Source: Patiria pectinifera
Taxonomy: Eukaryota; Echinodermata; Asteroidea; Valvatida; Asterinidae
Assembly (NCBI GenBank): GCA_029964075.1
Contig: CM057138.1
Coordinates: 11,836,932-11,900,931 of the forward strand
Direction of reading: 5' to 3'
DNA length: 64,000 nucleotides
In this document: piece by piece, positions 1 to 11,100 of the stretch
How the letters are laid out: every line of letters begins with the position of its first letter
How positions within the stretch are numbered: the stretch's first letter is position 1
Made by a program: the position numbers and the translations under genes
Notes under the pieces: generated by a model
Databases searched by the model: none
What the model was told of the DNA's origin: nothing
Seen by the model: only the letters and a program-made list of their open reading frames with translations

Positions 1-3000
1 AGTCAGGCACCGACCAAAGATGACGATGAGAATACACAGAATAATGGTGACAGGTATGATAGAGTCAGGAAACCAATCTACCTACTTTCTATTGCTGATT
101 TCAGCTTTTGACAATTTGGCCCTGTCAGCCATTGTAAAGTCTGTGTAGTGCTGTTTATACAAAATTTGTTTTTTTGAACATTTTAAGAATTAGTGGTTTG
201 ATCATTTTACAGTTCTTGGATGCCATAAATAAGTATATACATTTTCAATTTGTGGCAATAACGATTTAAAAAAATATAATTATGTATTTATTTCGCAATT
301 TGTGGTTGTTACCATTTTGTTATTTCAAATGCCACAATATGTTCATTTGAAGCAATCTGAAGATGTCATTTTGAAGTTGTTTGACTAGCACTTATGAGTT
401 TGAGAATGTTGTATTGATCAATATATGACATTCTCGATCAAACTGAGTGCTCTTTGTGAACGTACTTTCAAAATGTCTTTTCTTTTTTTAACTGATGTGG
501 TCGTTGACAGTTACAATATATCTTCCTTGCCTTAGGATGAACTTGGTCAATCAGCACAATATCAAATGTGTACATTGCAAATTAGTGGTCTTGTATATTT
601 GATAGCATTATGCACTTTTTGTTATTTGATGCATTAGACTATCATTTGACCAGTTGAGGATGGAGTTACAGCAGGTGACACGTGAACGGGATGCCCTAGC
701 AGCGAGGATCAAGCAGGACTCTGAAACCATGCAGGAGCAGTACAATGAAGTCAGAGCAAAATGTAAGGGTAATTCACTAGACACTAATATACAGGATGAG
801 TAAAATCACTCATGTACTTTTCAAGTTACGGAATTTAAACACAACCACCGTTTTATGGTTCTGTTTTCAGCAAAACAAAAACAAATCACATAGGGATTTG
901 TGTTACGCACACCTTTTTTGTGATCCATGGACGGAACTTTAAAACGGTGGTTGTGTTTAAAACTCCGTAACTTGAGAAGTACATGAGTGATTTGGATGAT
1001 TCTTGTACTAAAAGAAAGCTTATGAATTGGGCTTTCAAATCCTAGATTTTGATAGTGCTACATGCAGAACTTCACTAAAATAATAGTCCCGACATTTGGA
1101 TTTCCTTTTTTTTTTACTCACCCTCTAGTCATTACCAGCACAGTGTTGTTGTAGATTTGCTTTCGAGGGTCGTTTTTAATAAAAAAGTAATTGGAGCGAC
1201 CCAAATACACATTTCAGACTGGTTTCTGACAGATGAGCGGTTTAACTAGACTCTGAAGTCAAGCATCAATCTTTCAACGTAGTCACTCGAAAAACCCAGT
1301 TTATAATCTTCTAGCTGCCATGTGTCCTTGACTTGATTGATTGATTGATTGATTGATACTCAGCAAAATTTGTTGCGTCACAGCAAATTTTCGCATTGCA
1401 AATTCACAAAAAGTCAAACACTTTTCAACTCGGGTGTTTTTATTGCTGAGAAAGTTTCATGACGTCAAATTCACTTCGCAAACACATGAATTACGAACCG
1501 GCCTTCAATTAATGTTTCAAACATTCAACTTCTCGTAAATGTGATTAACATCTTCAGAATAATTTGGTGCAGCCCAACTCATGAACCTCAGTCTGAAACA
1601 GGTTTATTTGAGTTTCAAGAGTCAGGATCAAAAGATCAAATCTTGTCTGGTATGGCTGGTTATGCAATGTAAAGGAAGTAGTAGTATTAACCCAATGTTT
1701 ATAAGCAGACAGTATCCTGGATGATGTTTGATGCTGTTACTGTTTTTAGGATGATGGTTGATATTGCCATCTACTTGGCAATAATTCACATTTTTATTAT
1801 GTCTCTTTATCAAATTGTTGTCATGAGAAGCCTAGTCTTTTTTACTCTCTTCATATCAGCGAACCCAGCAACATGAATTATTAAACAGAAACAAATGAAA
1901 GTCTTTCGTACACGTTGAAAAAAAAACCACTTTAATTTATTGGGAAATGAAGTTGTTTCATACATGGTTACAATAGTAAGATGTTAACGAGATGGCTGAG
2001 TTCTGAGTTAGGACAATTGACCTATCGCCGTTTGCGAGTTAGCAAGGCCCCTTAGACAACCCTATCCAGTTTGTTAGTGAAATTATTGTACACGTGCGCA
2101 TGACTGATTACTAGCTACTGTTAGCTAAAAACTCAAGTTGTGTTAGATTCCAGTTCCAATGTTGCTAATTATATGCTTGATGGCCAGAAGGCATTGTATA
2201 ATATACAAATATTGAGTGGCTCAGCGTGGAATGGGAGGAATATTATCGCAAGGTAAAATCTGGACTTTTCTTCGCCTCGTGAAATGGAAAAGTCCAGATT
2301 TTACCGAGCGATAATATTCCTCCCATTTCACAATTTAAAGCCTCTCAATATTTGTTTTATATAACTGACATATACATGTAGATCCTTGTCATTTGATGTG
2401 CATGTATTTGAAGTTTTATTTCAATACAAAACTGGAGGAAAATGTATTTCTCTCATGAAACCACCCCTTCACGAATATGTTTGAACCCAACGCTGTAGCG
2501 CGCGCTCTTTGGAACAATACGTGTTACGCGCAACGCTGAACACGCACACCAGCATGCATTTGCACACAAATACCGCGTCATGATCCTAACTGTTCAATAG
2601 TATTTTCCATTCCCCATGGGCAGATAGTACTTTTTGAGCCGCGGCGTGAATGGGAGCAATAAGGAATGTCACGTGATGTGAGTTCCACCAATCAAATGAC
2701 AAGGATTTATATGTCAGTTATATAAACTGAACTGACTTGACACTAACGAACCAAATGTAATTTTTGTTCGCTAACTTTTGTTTGTCTCAGATGTTGCGCG
2801 TTCTCCGTCCATTTGTATGTCTTGTAATTGGACAATAGTTCGCAAGCTGTGTTGACCCAATTCTAACGCGATTCTACAGCAATAGGCCAATTAGACAAAC
2901 TCGCAGACACTTGTATTGGAGACACTTGTATTGATTGCTTTCATGCATTTATTACAATCAGTTGAAGCCAGACAAGAGCAAGATGCAGCCAGACTACAGG

Positions 3001-6000
3001 AGTTGAAATCCCAACTTCAGGAAAGGTCGAAGGTGGGTATTTTGAATGATGTGCTTTATTAAAAAAATAAAATATGAATTGTTTCAGAAAAATAGCAGTA
3101 CTTTGTACTTGCACTTAAAGATGTTGTGGAATGCTCGAAGACATTTCCGTCATTTTTCGGGTATATGTAGCTTAAGGTGTGATGAAATAAAAACGACTAT
3201 TGTTTCTGTCCTGAAATGAGTACAAAGGGTACTTTTGAGAGCTGTTTTTCAGGTCCAGTTTCGACCCGAACGTGCAACTGTGTAAAAGCTGTCGTTGCGG
3301 GCAGCAAACAAAACACAGTAAATCGTGATGTAATAAACAGGACTCGTGTATGCTACTGTGCATCGGGAGTCCTGTTTATTACGTCACAATTTACTGTGTT
3401 TTGTTTGCTGCCCGCAACGACAACTTTTACACAGTTGCACATTCGGGTCGAAACTGGACCTGAAAAACAGCTCTCAAAAGTACCTTTTGTACTCATTTCA
3501 TGACAGAAACAATAGTCGTTTTTATTTCATCACACCTTAGGCTACATATACCCAAAAAATGACGGAAATGTCTTCGAGCATTCCACAACCTCTTTAAATT
3601 GCTTGCATGCTATGGTAGATTTTTGCCTGTCATGATTACATATAGGCCCCTAGCAATTTTCTAAATTGAGTGCATATGTTTGCATTTGGTTGACTCGTCT
3701 GTAATATTGGTGTTGTTTTCTGCTGACAGGATCTGCAGAGTGTTTCCAGCAAACTGGACCGTGCTGAGTCTGAAAGCCAGGAATCACACAGGACCATCGG
3801 TAGGCTGAAGACGGAGTTAGCCAAACTGCAGTTGTCAACTGAGAGAGGTCAGTTTGAACGAGGTCAATATGGTTTTATATGTCATTGTATTCTCATCTCC
3901 CTCCTTCCAGTCCGAGTATCACCCGTTATCCACGGAGCCCAGACTCCTGTCTGACGTCTGATATATCAAAGCATGCAGATTTATGCGATATCGCTCCTCA
4001 GCCAATCGGAGTCAACTTGACTAAATCTTGACATCATTTCATTCCCAAATCAGGACTATACGTTTGATTGGTCAATTGGAATGCAGTGTTTTGTAATGCA
4101 ACAACAGCCGGGCGCGTTATCACGTAACATGATAACAAAGTGTGTGACGCAGGGCTTTTTAATCCATTGTCTATGACGCGCAATGGGTGAATGGCATTCG
4201 CCATGGGTCTATTACATAGACTACCCTCCTCCCTGACCTGAACTCAATGTCATAGTTCTGTCACCAGTGGAAATCTTTATTTCACACTTTTTAAAAATCC
4301 GTTTTATTAACCATGTTCTGCTCTACAAGTAGTGATGTGCATTTGCAAATAATTTAGTATTTGATTATTCTTACTTGGATGTCATCGAATATTCAAAACC
4401 ACTGATCAAGTTTTACAGCCAGATCAGGATTTGCGTGCATCTGCGCCTGTCAAAATTGACGCTGAGCTTATTTTATTAAAACGGTATTAAGATCATCGTC
4501 AATTATTTTATTGATACATTTTTTGCGATAGAAGATTGGCTGATATTTGGCAAATTTTAAAGAAGAAAAATTAGAAACACTCTTCAATCATGCATGTAAA
4601 TTGAGTTTTGACAAGACTGGCATACTGGCAGTGATAAACAATGAAACCATGCCTGTTTTTAAGTTATTCAATTTATTTTAATAACGAAATCATGACCATT
4701 AAAATGGTTAGAAGATTTTGGTGTGCTAAGTTAAGACAATCACTTCTTTAAAAGAGTTTACTTTTTAAATGTGCTTAATTACTTGGCTCTCATTTTGCGG
4801 AGCAGGTTTTAATTTTTTAACAATTTTCTTCCATTTGAATACCTTCTAAATTCTCTTGCTTAAGTTTGGCTCGAAAGTATATTTTCAATTGAAGAATTGG
4901 GAAAGTGATTACTTGGTGTTTGATGCCTGCACTGCTGTTTGAGATGTTTGTATTTTTTATTGATATCTTTTGGTGTGTGTTTATTGCTTCAGCCTCTGTG
5001 GATAAGATGGTAGCCATGGAGACTCAATTGACCAATCAGCTTGCAGAGATGGAGAAACGACTGAATGATGCCAGACGTGAACAGGCCAAAGCTGGTAATA
5101 TTAAAAATACATCAGCTCATTCTTCCATTGGCATTTTGCCATACATTTTACTAGTCGTTTATTTTCCTGCGGTAAGAAGTATAGCAGGAAAAATTTGTCT
5201 GTATGTTACTCACAAGCTTGATGCTTGAGTGAACAGGATGAAGAATAGGGTTAATTTGAATAGAATGTCATTGAGCACGTAATAGGGTAAAGGGCGTGTG
5301 TGTGGCCGTGGTATGGCCATTCTAGCCTGCGTCCACCACGCGCTAGGTCGGTATTTTTCATAACGACCATAATACATGGTACATTTCATTTAAAAGAAGA
5401 TGAGACACTTTGAGTATGTATACGTACCAGTAAGTTATGCATTCAAGGATTACACAATGTTTAAGGGACAGGCCACAAGGTTTTCCAGAGTTTTACCTCA
5501 TAGAGTTTTATCTCTGGTTTTTCACCCTGGGCAAAGTCAGTTATAGAGCGAAAACATAGATCTATACTCATACAGTATTAATTAAAATTTAAGTTACAGC
5601 AGCGTCATTGAAAGTGAGCTATATAGGAAGACCTCAATCGTGAAAAAAGAGCTTCCATCAAATGTTTTTGTTATAACAATGTATACAGCATTTTGAATGT
5701 AAACATGTGATTTTTGAACTGTATTAATGAACTGAATATAAATCAGCCGACGCTAGCCATGGCGACAGGCTACATGCAACTAATTGTGATGTTTGCATGT
5801 GTAATTATTGAGTGGTGAAAGGGACTATAGTTAGCGCAAGTAGTGCGCATAGAACAGACTGCTATGTAATGCACTGCTCTCTCATAAAAGACCATGTGCT
5901 TATTGAACCATTTGTCTTCAGTGTAATGATAATTTAACCAATCAAGCTTTCGAGCTCATTGGCTTTCCCTGGCTTAATTATTTGCTTTCATGTTTTTGAA

Positions 6001-9000
6001 GATAAAAACTTACTTAGATTCTGTTATCTTGTGCGTGAAATCCTTTTATATTTTAATTTCTGAAAACTGAACAACGAAATTGATTGGAGTGGGGTAGAAC
6101 CTCCGACCTCTGGATTACCATTCCAGTGCTCTACCCAATAAGCTATCCCTCCCAGGCCTACATGCTGGAGTTCCCCGTTTTATCAGTGTCTTTGCTCAAG
6201 GGGCACTAGTAAGAAGCCATAACTCTGTATATGCCATGTAGCAAGGGATCACACCCAAAACCATGATGCTAGCAATAATAGCAATGCTACAAGCCTGAGA
6301 AACAGCCTTTTGTTTCTCAGAAATTTGCACAAGTGTGATAAGTTTTTCCTTTTCACTGCTTAGCAGTGTGACACATTTTCCAGATATGTAGTTTTATTCT
6401 GAGCACCATTTTAACATTAAAGGGACTGACTTTAAGCTAATTTGTCTTGAGCAAATATAGGTCATTATGCCTGTATTTATGTCCAGACATCATGTCTCCA
6501 AATATTCAGGAGTTTGACTCATTGTTTGTGTTTGTATCTTCTCCAGTTGTTTCTTTGAGGCAGCTTGAACGACAGATGGCACGTGAGCGGGAGAGATCCG
6601 CTCAGATGCTGCAGACCCAGGAGGAACAACTGCAGTTGGAAATTGATAGAATCACAGCCCTGCTCAGAGAGGCTGACAAAGACAGGAACCTCCTCATGGT
6701 AGGTTTGTATGGACCCCTTGAAAACTTATCACCCTTAACATTGACCGAGAGAAAGATAAGATTACCATACCTCAATCATATTCATGATCAAGAGCCGATT
6801 TCCCACTGGTCCGTTCACCATCATATGCCAGCCGCTATTTTTGTTGTTAACCAAGTTCTGCAAGCGAGTAGTCACGCACAGGGTAAATACCCATGCGCTT
6901 AACAAAGCAGCCGTGGAACTATCGCCTCCAGAACTAGTTTGTCAACTTCCAATAGCTCAGGGAGCTTATACCATCTATAACCACCCTCAAACCATTTTAT
7001 ATTTGAATACTGGCACTTGCCTATCATTGCTGCCGTATGCCTGGCATCTTTGCACATATTTGGTTTCAACAGCATTATTTCGTATTACTAGCTCTGTACC
7101 AATATGTTTTTGTCATTTAACTCCTATCGTTGTACTTGTACTTGTAATTAATTGTAACTGTAATTGTAATTGTAATTGTAATTGTAATTGTTCTTTATTA
7201 CAGTGGGGGTCTCCACTCGACAAGCTTATGCTTTTTGGAGACCTCCATCCAGCCATACACAATAATTCAAATGTTAAGTAATATTATTATGTACTTGTAT
7301 GCGTTGGGAAAATTAAAGATTTGATTGATTGATTGATTGATTTGCTGAGAAGAGTCCATAGGATCAAGACAAGAAAGATTCATGGGTCAGTGAGGTGGTA
7401 CTTTCCTGGCTGTAATTCTTTGGTGACAATATTTCAAATTGCCAACTGTGATTTTGTGTGTATTGGGTTGTTAGTCCCGGCCTGAAAAAAAAGAACTTCC
7501 CCTAAATGTACTTAACTCTGTTGTCCTTCCTAAAGTCTAAAAAACATCACAGAACTTCTTTGCAGTATCTGATGGAATCCCCTTCCACCAGGCTGTGTAT
7601 TTCCGAGTGTTCTGTATTTTAGACTTGAAAAGGTCCACTTCATGGTAAAAATGACCCTCCCCTTTCCACCAGGGTGACACCGACCCTGCTTATGTACCTT
7701 CACTTCGCTTTGGGAATTTAGTCCATTACGAGCAGCACAGCGCCTGATTTCACGAAGCGCTGCGACGCGTCGCAACTCGAGTTACGACCTGTAACACGTT
7801 GCAACTCACGACGCGTCGTATCATCCATTTCACGAAAGTTGCGATGTGTTGAACACGTCGTAAGTTCCTTGACAACGGCTTAAAACACGTCGCAAGTTAA
7901 GACGTGTCTAGTGGTCATTGCAAAATAAGGAGAGTCATTTTCTAAGCCAGTTTTATGCCTTAAACATTACAAAAACGAGATTATAGTACTGAGGCGATGT
8001 GTGTAAAGTTGTAAATAGAAAATTCATTGACTAATTATGAGTTAGACCAGAATATTAGAGTTGAAATTTCAAAGTAGCTATCAGTCCAATGAGAGCTTGT
8101 TTTCCTTCAAAATTGCATCGCACGTCCGCCATTTTGTTTCACATTTTAACAAATTTCGAGCAGAGACTCTACGACTCTTTGTTGAATATTAGACGACTAT
8201 TTACTGTACGCTGACATGATACATAAAACAGTCACCGAGTTGTGCTATAAATACCCTTACGACGCGTCGTACTTACGATGTGTTTTGTGAAATGGATCGC
8301 GGGACGCGTCGCAGCTGCGTCGCATTGTAGAGATACGACGCGTTGCATTGCTGCGATGCATCGTAAGTTATGAAGAGTTTGATAAAATAGGGTGCAGGCT
8401 TTTGAATATTCCTTCTTTTCCTACTTTTGCCTGTTTTTGTTGCCCTCAACTCTGAAAAATGCAATACACACTGTCATGTGTAAATCACACAATGAAGGAC
8501 TTGAGTGCAGGAGTACTGCAACTGTACTTACAAGAGCTTAGTTGAGGATGGAGCACAAATGTTGTAGGTACACCAAATAAGTCCTATGATGCTGTGGTAA
8601 TGGGTGGGTATCAACGAACAAAACTACACCTAAAGGCCCACAAAAGTCCTACCTTTCATCCTGATTTTGTCCACTGAAGTCCTTCTTTCGTCCTTTTTTG
8701 GGGGAAAATTTTGATCCTGCTGTTCTCTTACTTTTCAGATGGGTCTGCTTGAAAGCCTTGGTGCACAAAAAGCTTGCTGTTTAACCTTTATGAACGTTGT
8801 GTTGTTTCTTCGAATACCAGGCAACGTTGAAGCAAGAAGGCCTTGTTGGTCAGTACAAGGCACAGCGGGCCGCAGCACGGAGACTCGACAGTGAGATGGA
8901 TGAATCAACCCAGACACCAGCCAATCAGGATGTCGCAAAACAAGAGCAGGTCAAGGGTCAACCAGCACACCATGCCAAACCAAAAGGTAATGATGTCATT

Positions 9001-9373
9001 TGTAACAGGATAACAGAAGTCTTGTTCTGGTTTGCCTTATGAAATGCTGGCTCTTCTAAAGAAATTGAGCACGAATAATAAGTAAACGAATATCATTCTT
9101 TTAAAACAAGACCATATTTATTGGAAAATGACAGAGTTTAGGACAATATCTCCTAGTTTGGTTTTTCATGTACACTGTGTATTTAGTTTAGACTTTAGTT
9201 TTGCCTTCATAATTTCTTGAATATGGTACCTAATGGCTTTTTTGTCAATATTGTCTTTTGCCAATACAGCTCCCTTGAGTGCAATCCTCACTGATCTTCA
9301 GTCACTTACAGCTCAAGTCTTGGCAGATGAAGATGTCGATGACAGTGATGTTGAGAACAATGACAAAGGATAG
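1..9373 (+). CDS. CCHCR1: CCHCR1 orthologue, copy A (C-terminal exons, partial at window edge)
   Basis: Coding exons are <1-53, 659-762, 2962-3032, 3730-3847, 4993-5094, 6547-6698, 8821-8986 and 9270-9373 (stop TAG 9371-9373). All junctions are GT-AG and phases agree, giving 289 residues. The protein is almost all coiled coil (heptads rich in E, Q, R, L). Family landmarks I recall from human CCHCR1 are matched: EMEKRLNDARREQAKA, then VVSLRQLERQ, DKDRNLLM, ATLKQEGLVGQYK and a final LSAILTDLQSLTAQVL. Known family role: a centrosome/centriole and P-body associated coiled-coil protein. Codon phase is intact and no frame is broken. The copy begins inside an exon only because the window does. It differs from copy B at about 2% of coding bases, so it is probably the other allele. 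The family call is secure; the function is transferred by homology. Confidence 0.85.
789..1129. mobile_element. Foldback MITE, GGGTGAGT-ended family, in CCHCR1-A intron
   Basis: The two halves are inverted: a left arm with ACTCATGTACTTTTCAAG and TTTAAACACAACCACCGTTTT, cut here to short motifs, faces a right arm with the reverse complement. The ends carry GGATGAGTAAAA and TTTACTCACCC. A TA flanks the left end, as expected for a Tc1/mariner-type MITE, but the superfamily is not proven. The allelic copy is at about 22478-22847 and a one-armed relative lies at about 59410-59673. Confidence 0.55.
2201..2360. repeat. Foldback repeat in CCHCR1-A intron (inner hairpin)
   Basis: The arms GGGAGGAATATTATCG and GGTAAAATCTGGACTTTTC are followed by their reverse complements after a short loop. 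The outermost arms are ATTGAGTGGCT and AGCCTCTCAAT. It is non-coding and kept in copy B (23881-24044). Confidence 0.6.
2358..2726. mobile_element. TIR element (TATATAACTGACATATA ends)
   Basis: The left end reads TATATAACTGACATATA, then ATCCTTGTCATTTGAT. The right end is the reverse complement (ATCAAATGACAAGGAT, then TATATGTCAGTTATATA). There is no coding content, so this is a MITE-like element abutting the previous hairpin. The allelic copy is at about 24040-24408. Confidence 0.55.
3115..3597. repeat. Near-perfect ~480 bp palindrome, CCHCR1-A intron
   Basis: Arms of about 230 bases mirror each other from TTAAAGATGTTGTGG to CCACAACCTCTTTAA around a loop near 3353. The interior pairs include AACGACTATTGTTTCTGTC and its complement, and GGTCCAGTTTCGACC and its complement. 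The open frames on both strands here are mirror artefacts. It is probably a foldback/MITE insertion. The allelic copy is 24795-25278. Confidence 0.75.
5150..5848. other. ~690 bp present in copy A intron, absent in copy B
   Basis: Copy B runs straight from CATACATGTACCAGTAAC to CTAGTCTGCTATG where copy A carries this AT-rich stretch. It holds no recognisable gene or terminal repeat. It could be an insertion in A or a deletion in B. Confidence 0.5.
6083..6153 (-). other. tRNA-Thr(GGU)-like sequence, probably a tRNA-derived SINE head
   Basis: The minus strand reads like a tRNA: A box TAGCTTATTGGGTAGAGC, anticodon arm CTGGA-ATGGTAA-TCCAG with anticodon GGT, and B box region GGTCGGAGGTTCTACCCC. 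The acceptor stem pairs poorly, no discriminator or CCA context is seen, and the copy-B version (27052-27123) differs inside conserved arms. A pseudogene or SINE head is more likely than a working tRNA. Confidence 0.5.
7081..7339 (+). mobile_element. Retroposon 3' end with (TTGA)n tail, only in copy A
   Basis: Absent from copy B, where the flanks CAACATTATTT and GCTGGAAGAG are joined. It contains a run of TAATTG units (7150-7190), a segment GGTCTCCACTCGACAAGC and an end of repeated TTGATTGA, as in the microsatellite tails of CR1/L2-like LINEs and their SINEs. A possible 4-base target duplication is ATTT. No coding part remains. Confidence 0.5.
7740..8395. mobile_element. TIR element with CGACGCGTCG subterminal arrays (copy A)
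   Basis: Both ends, about 130 bases each, carry inverted clusters of GACGCGTCG/GCGACGCGTC and CGTAAGTT around TTTCACGAAA motifs. The middle (7870-8250) is AT-rich and non-coding. The CpG-rich clustered subterminal motifs resemble transposase-binding arrays of hAT-like non-autonomous elements; that family assignment is an inference. The allelic copy is at about 28415-29075. Confidence 0.5.
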
Positions 9374-9521
9374 GCGATTCACCTCAAGAAGGCACACTTT
9401 TCTTCTACACGTATCATTAATAATGTCTTGTTGGTCCAGAAGTACATTGCTATGGAGACAATTTGGGTTTAAAAATCCACAAACATGCAAAAATATTTTT
9501 TCCCATTCGCCAAAATTGATG

Positions 9522-9527
9522 AATAAA
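9522..9527 (+). terminator. Poly(A) signal of CCHCR1 copy A
   Basis: AATAAA lies about 150 bases after the stop codon. The hexamer and its spacing are kept in copy B. The 3' UTR (9374 to about 9550) shows no other feature. Confidence 0.55.
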
Positions 9528-9696
9528 TTAGTAATTGGTGTATCAAACATTCAGATTGTGTCTTTTGAGTCATTTTGTGTCTTTCACTGATGAACACATT
9601 CAGCCACCATGATGAACTACAAAATACCTACCCTACCCCCATCCCTCAGCATCCCTAGCACTAGTCTCCCACCAGTCAGAAATTCACCGCACTTCA

Positions 9697-10245
9697 ATAC
9701 AATACAATACAATAAAGTCATTTATATAGCGCTCTTACTCAAAGATGGTTTCACAGCTCTGGACAATAAATAAATAACACAAAAAAATATGCCGATCATT
9801 AACAAGAAAATTATGAAAACATGAATCTCAATCAAATAAATATGTCTTCAGGGTCTTTCGAAAGACATCCAAGGAAGGACACAGTCGGATGTGCTGCGGG
9901 AGATCATTCCAAAGCCGAGGTGCATGTGCCTGGAATGCATTGTCACCAGCTACGGTAGATGTTCTGGGCACATGGAGCAGGGTCGTGTCCTGACTGGAGC
10001 GGAGGCCAGGTCTTGCAGAGTGACGCGGCATTATGAGAGAGTCAAGATAGGTCGGAGCTTTGTTGTGGAGACACTTGTAAACAAGAGTCAGGATTTTGAA
10101 TACAGTACGTTGCTTGATGGGTAGCCAGTGTAGGTGTTTCAACAAGGGAGTGACGTGATTGCGTTTTTTGGCCTTGAAGATTTGCTGCACGATTTTGTAC
10201 GCGCTGGAGTCGTTGAATTTGGGATGAGTTGACTCCATATAGCAA
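9697..10245 (-). mobile_element. 5'-truncated CR1/L2-like LINE 3' end, only in copy A
   Basis: On the minus strand about 130 codons read as the conserved C-terminal region of CR1/L2-type LINE ORF2: VTPLLKHLHWLPIKQRTVFK, then LVYKCLHNKAPTYL, RLWNDLPQHIR and a final SLDVFRKTLKTYLFD. The tail is a (TATTG)n run at the low-coordinate end. Direct repeats ACTTCA at 9691-9696 and 10246-10251 flank it. Copy B keeps an unoccupied site (GCACTTCATACT), so this is a recent polymorphic insertion. Confidence 0.8.
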
Positions 10246-10399
10246 ACTTCATACTTAATACACAGCCCTTTACCCTCAGTATTGCCACCTAACTCAAATT
10301 CGTAACCTACACCCCTTGGAACCCATCCCCACTCACTCAGCGACCCAAGTGGCTGCTTGATTCGGGTCCGATGACGCACCTGCCATACATCTTAACTGT

Positions 10400-11100
10400 T
10401 CATGCAACTAGTGTGCTCATCCGTCGTCTAATTCCCCGCATCACCCTTCATCGTCCTCACCATAGTCTTGATTGGCCTCCCTGTGCTTGGTTTCCCGTGC
10501 TTAGGTTCCCACAGGATGACCCGACTTGCTACAGCTCTGGGTCTCTCTCTGACCTTCTCCGAGACCATTGGCAGGTTGACGTAGAGCTCGGTGTTTGTCA
10601 TATGAGCCTTCCAGCTAATGTTCTGTGCCATCCTGAGTATCCAGGTGTAGCACCCATCGAGTGACTTGGCCTGGGCTGCTGTGGGAGTCCACGTCTCGCA
10701 ACCGCTGAGAAGAATCGTTGCAATTGCCGCTTGGAAGTATCTCGGTTGAGCTTCTTTGACAGGATGACCAGATTTTCTTCATGTTGTGAAGTGCTTTCCA
10801 AGCCAAAGCCTTCCGCACCTTGATGTCCTCAGTACTTTGCATCCTGGCGCAAGATACATGCATCCTGGCGCCAAAATGCATGAAGTCATAAATGAGCTTG
10901 AGAGACCCACCTCCGTTGGTCCTCAGAGCATCATGGTCACCGATGTTGAAACACCATGTACATGTTGTACTCGGTTTTCTTGGTGTTGAGGTTCAGCTCG
11001 ACACTCCGTCTCCACTCTGCTCAGCAGCTCCTGGGCCTCTCTGATCTGGTCTGATAGCAGGGCTATGTCATCCGCTAAAATCAAGCCAGATCATCCCCAC
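10400..11100 (-). mobile_element. Degenerate LINE reverse-transcriptase remnant (copy A)
   Basis: Minus-strand pieces in several frames recall the end of an RT domain (ADDIALLSDQIREAQELL near 11078) and the following region (YTRMLR-like, then AQNISWKAHMTNTELYVNLP and RERPR). It is broken by several frame changes and is not a working gene. The same remnant at the same relative place in copy B (about 30525-31225) shows it predates the split of the two copies. Confidence 0.65.

Noticed and set aside
3172-3540. Similar short proteins on both strands
   Set aside because: They are mirror images created by the palindrome.
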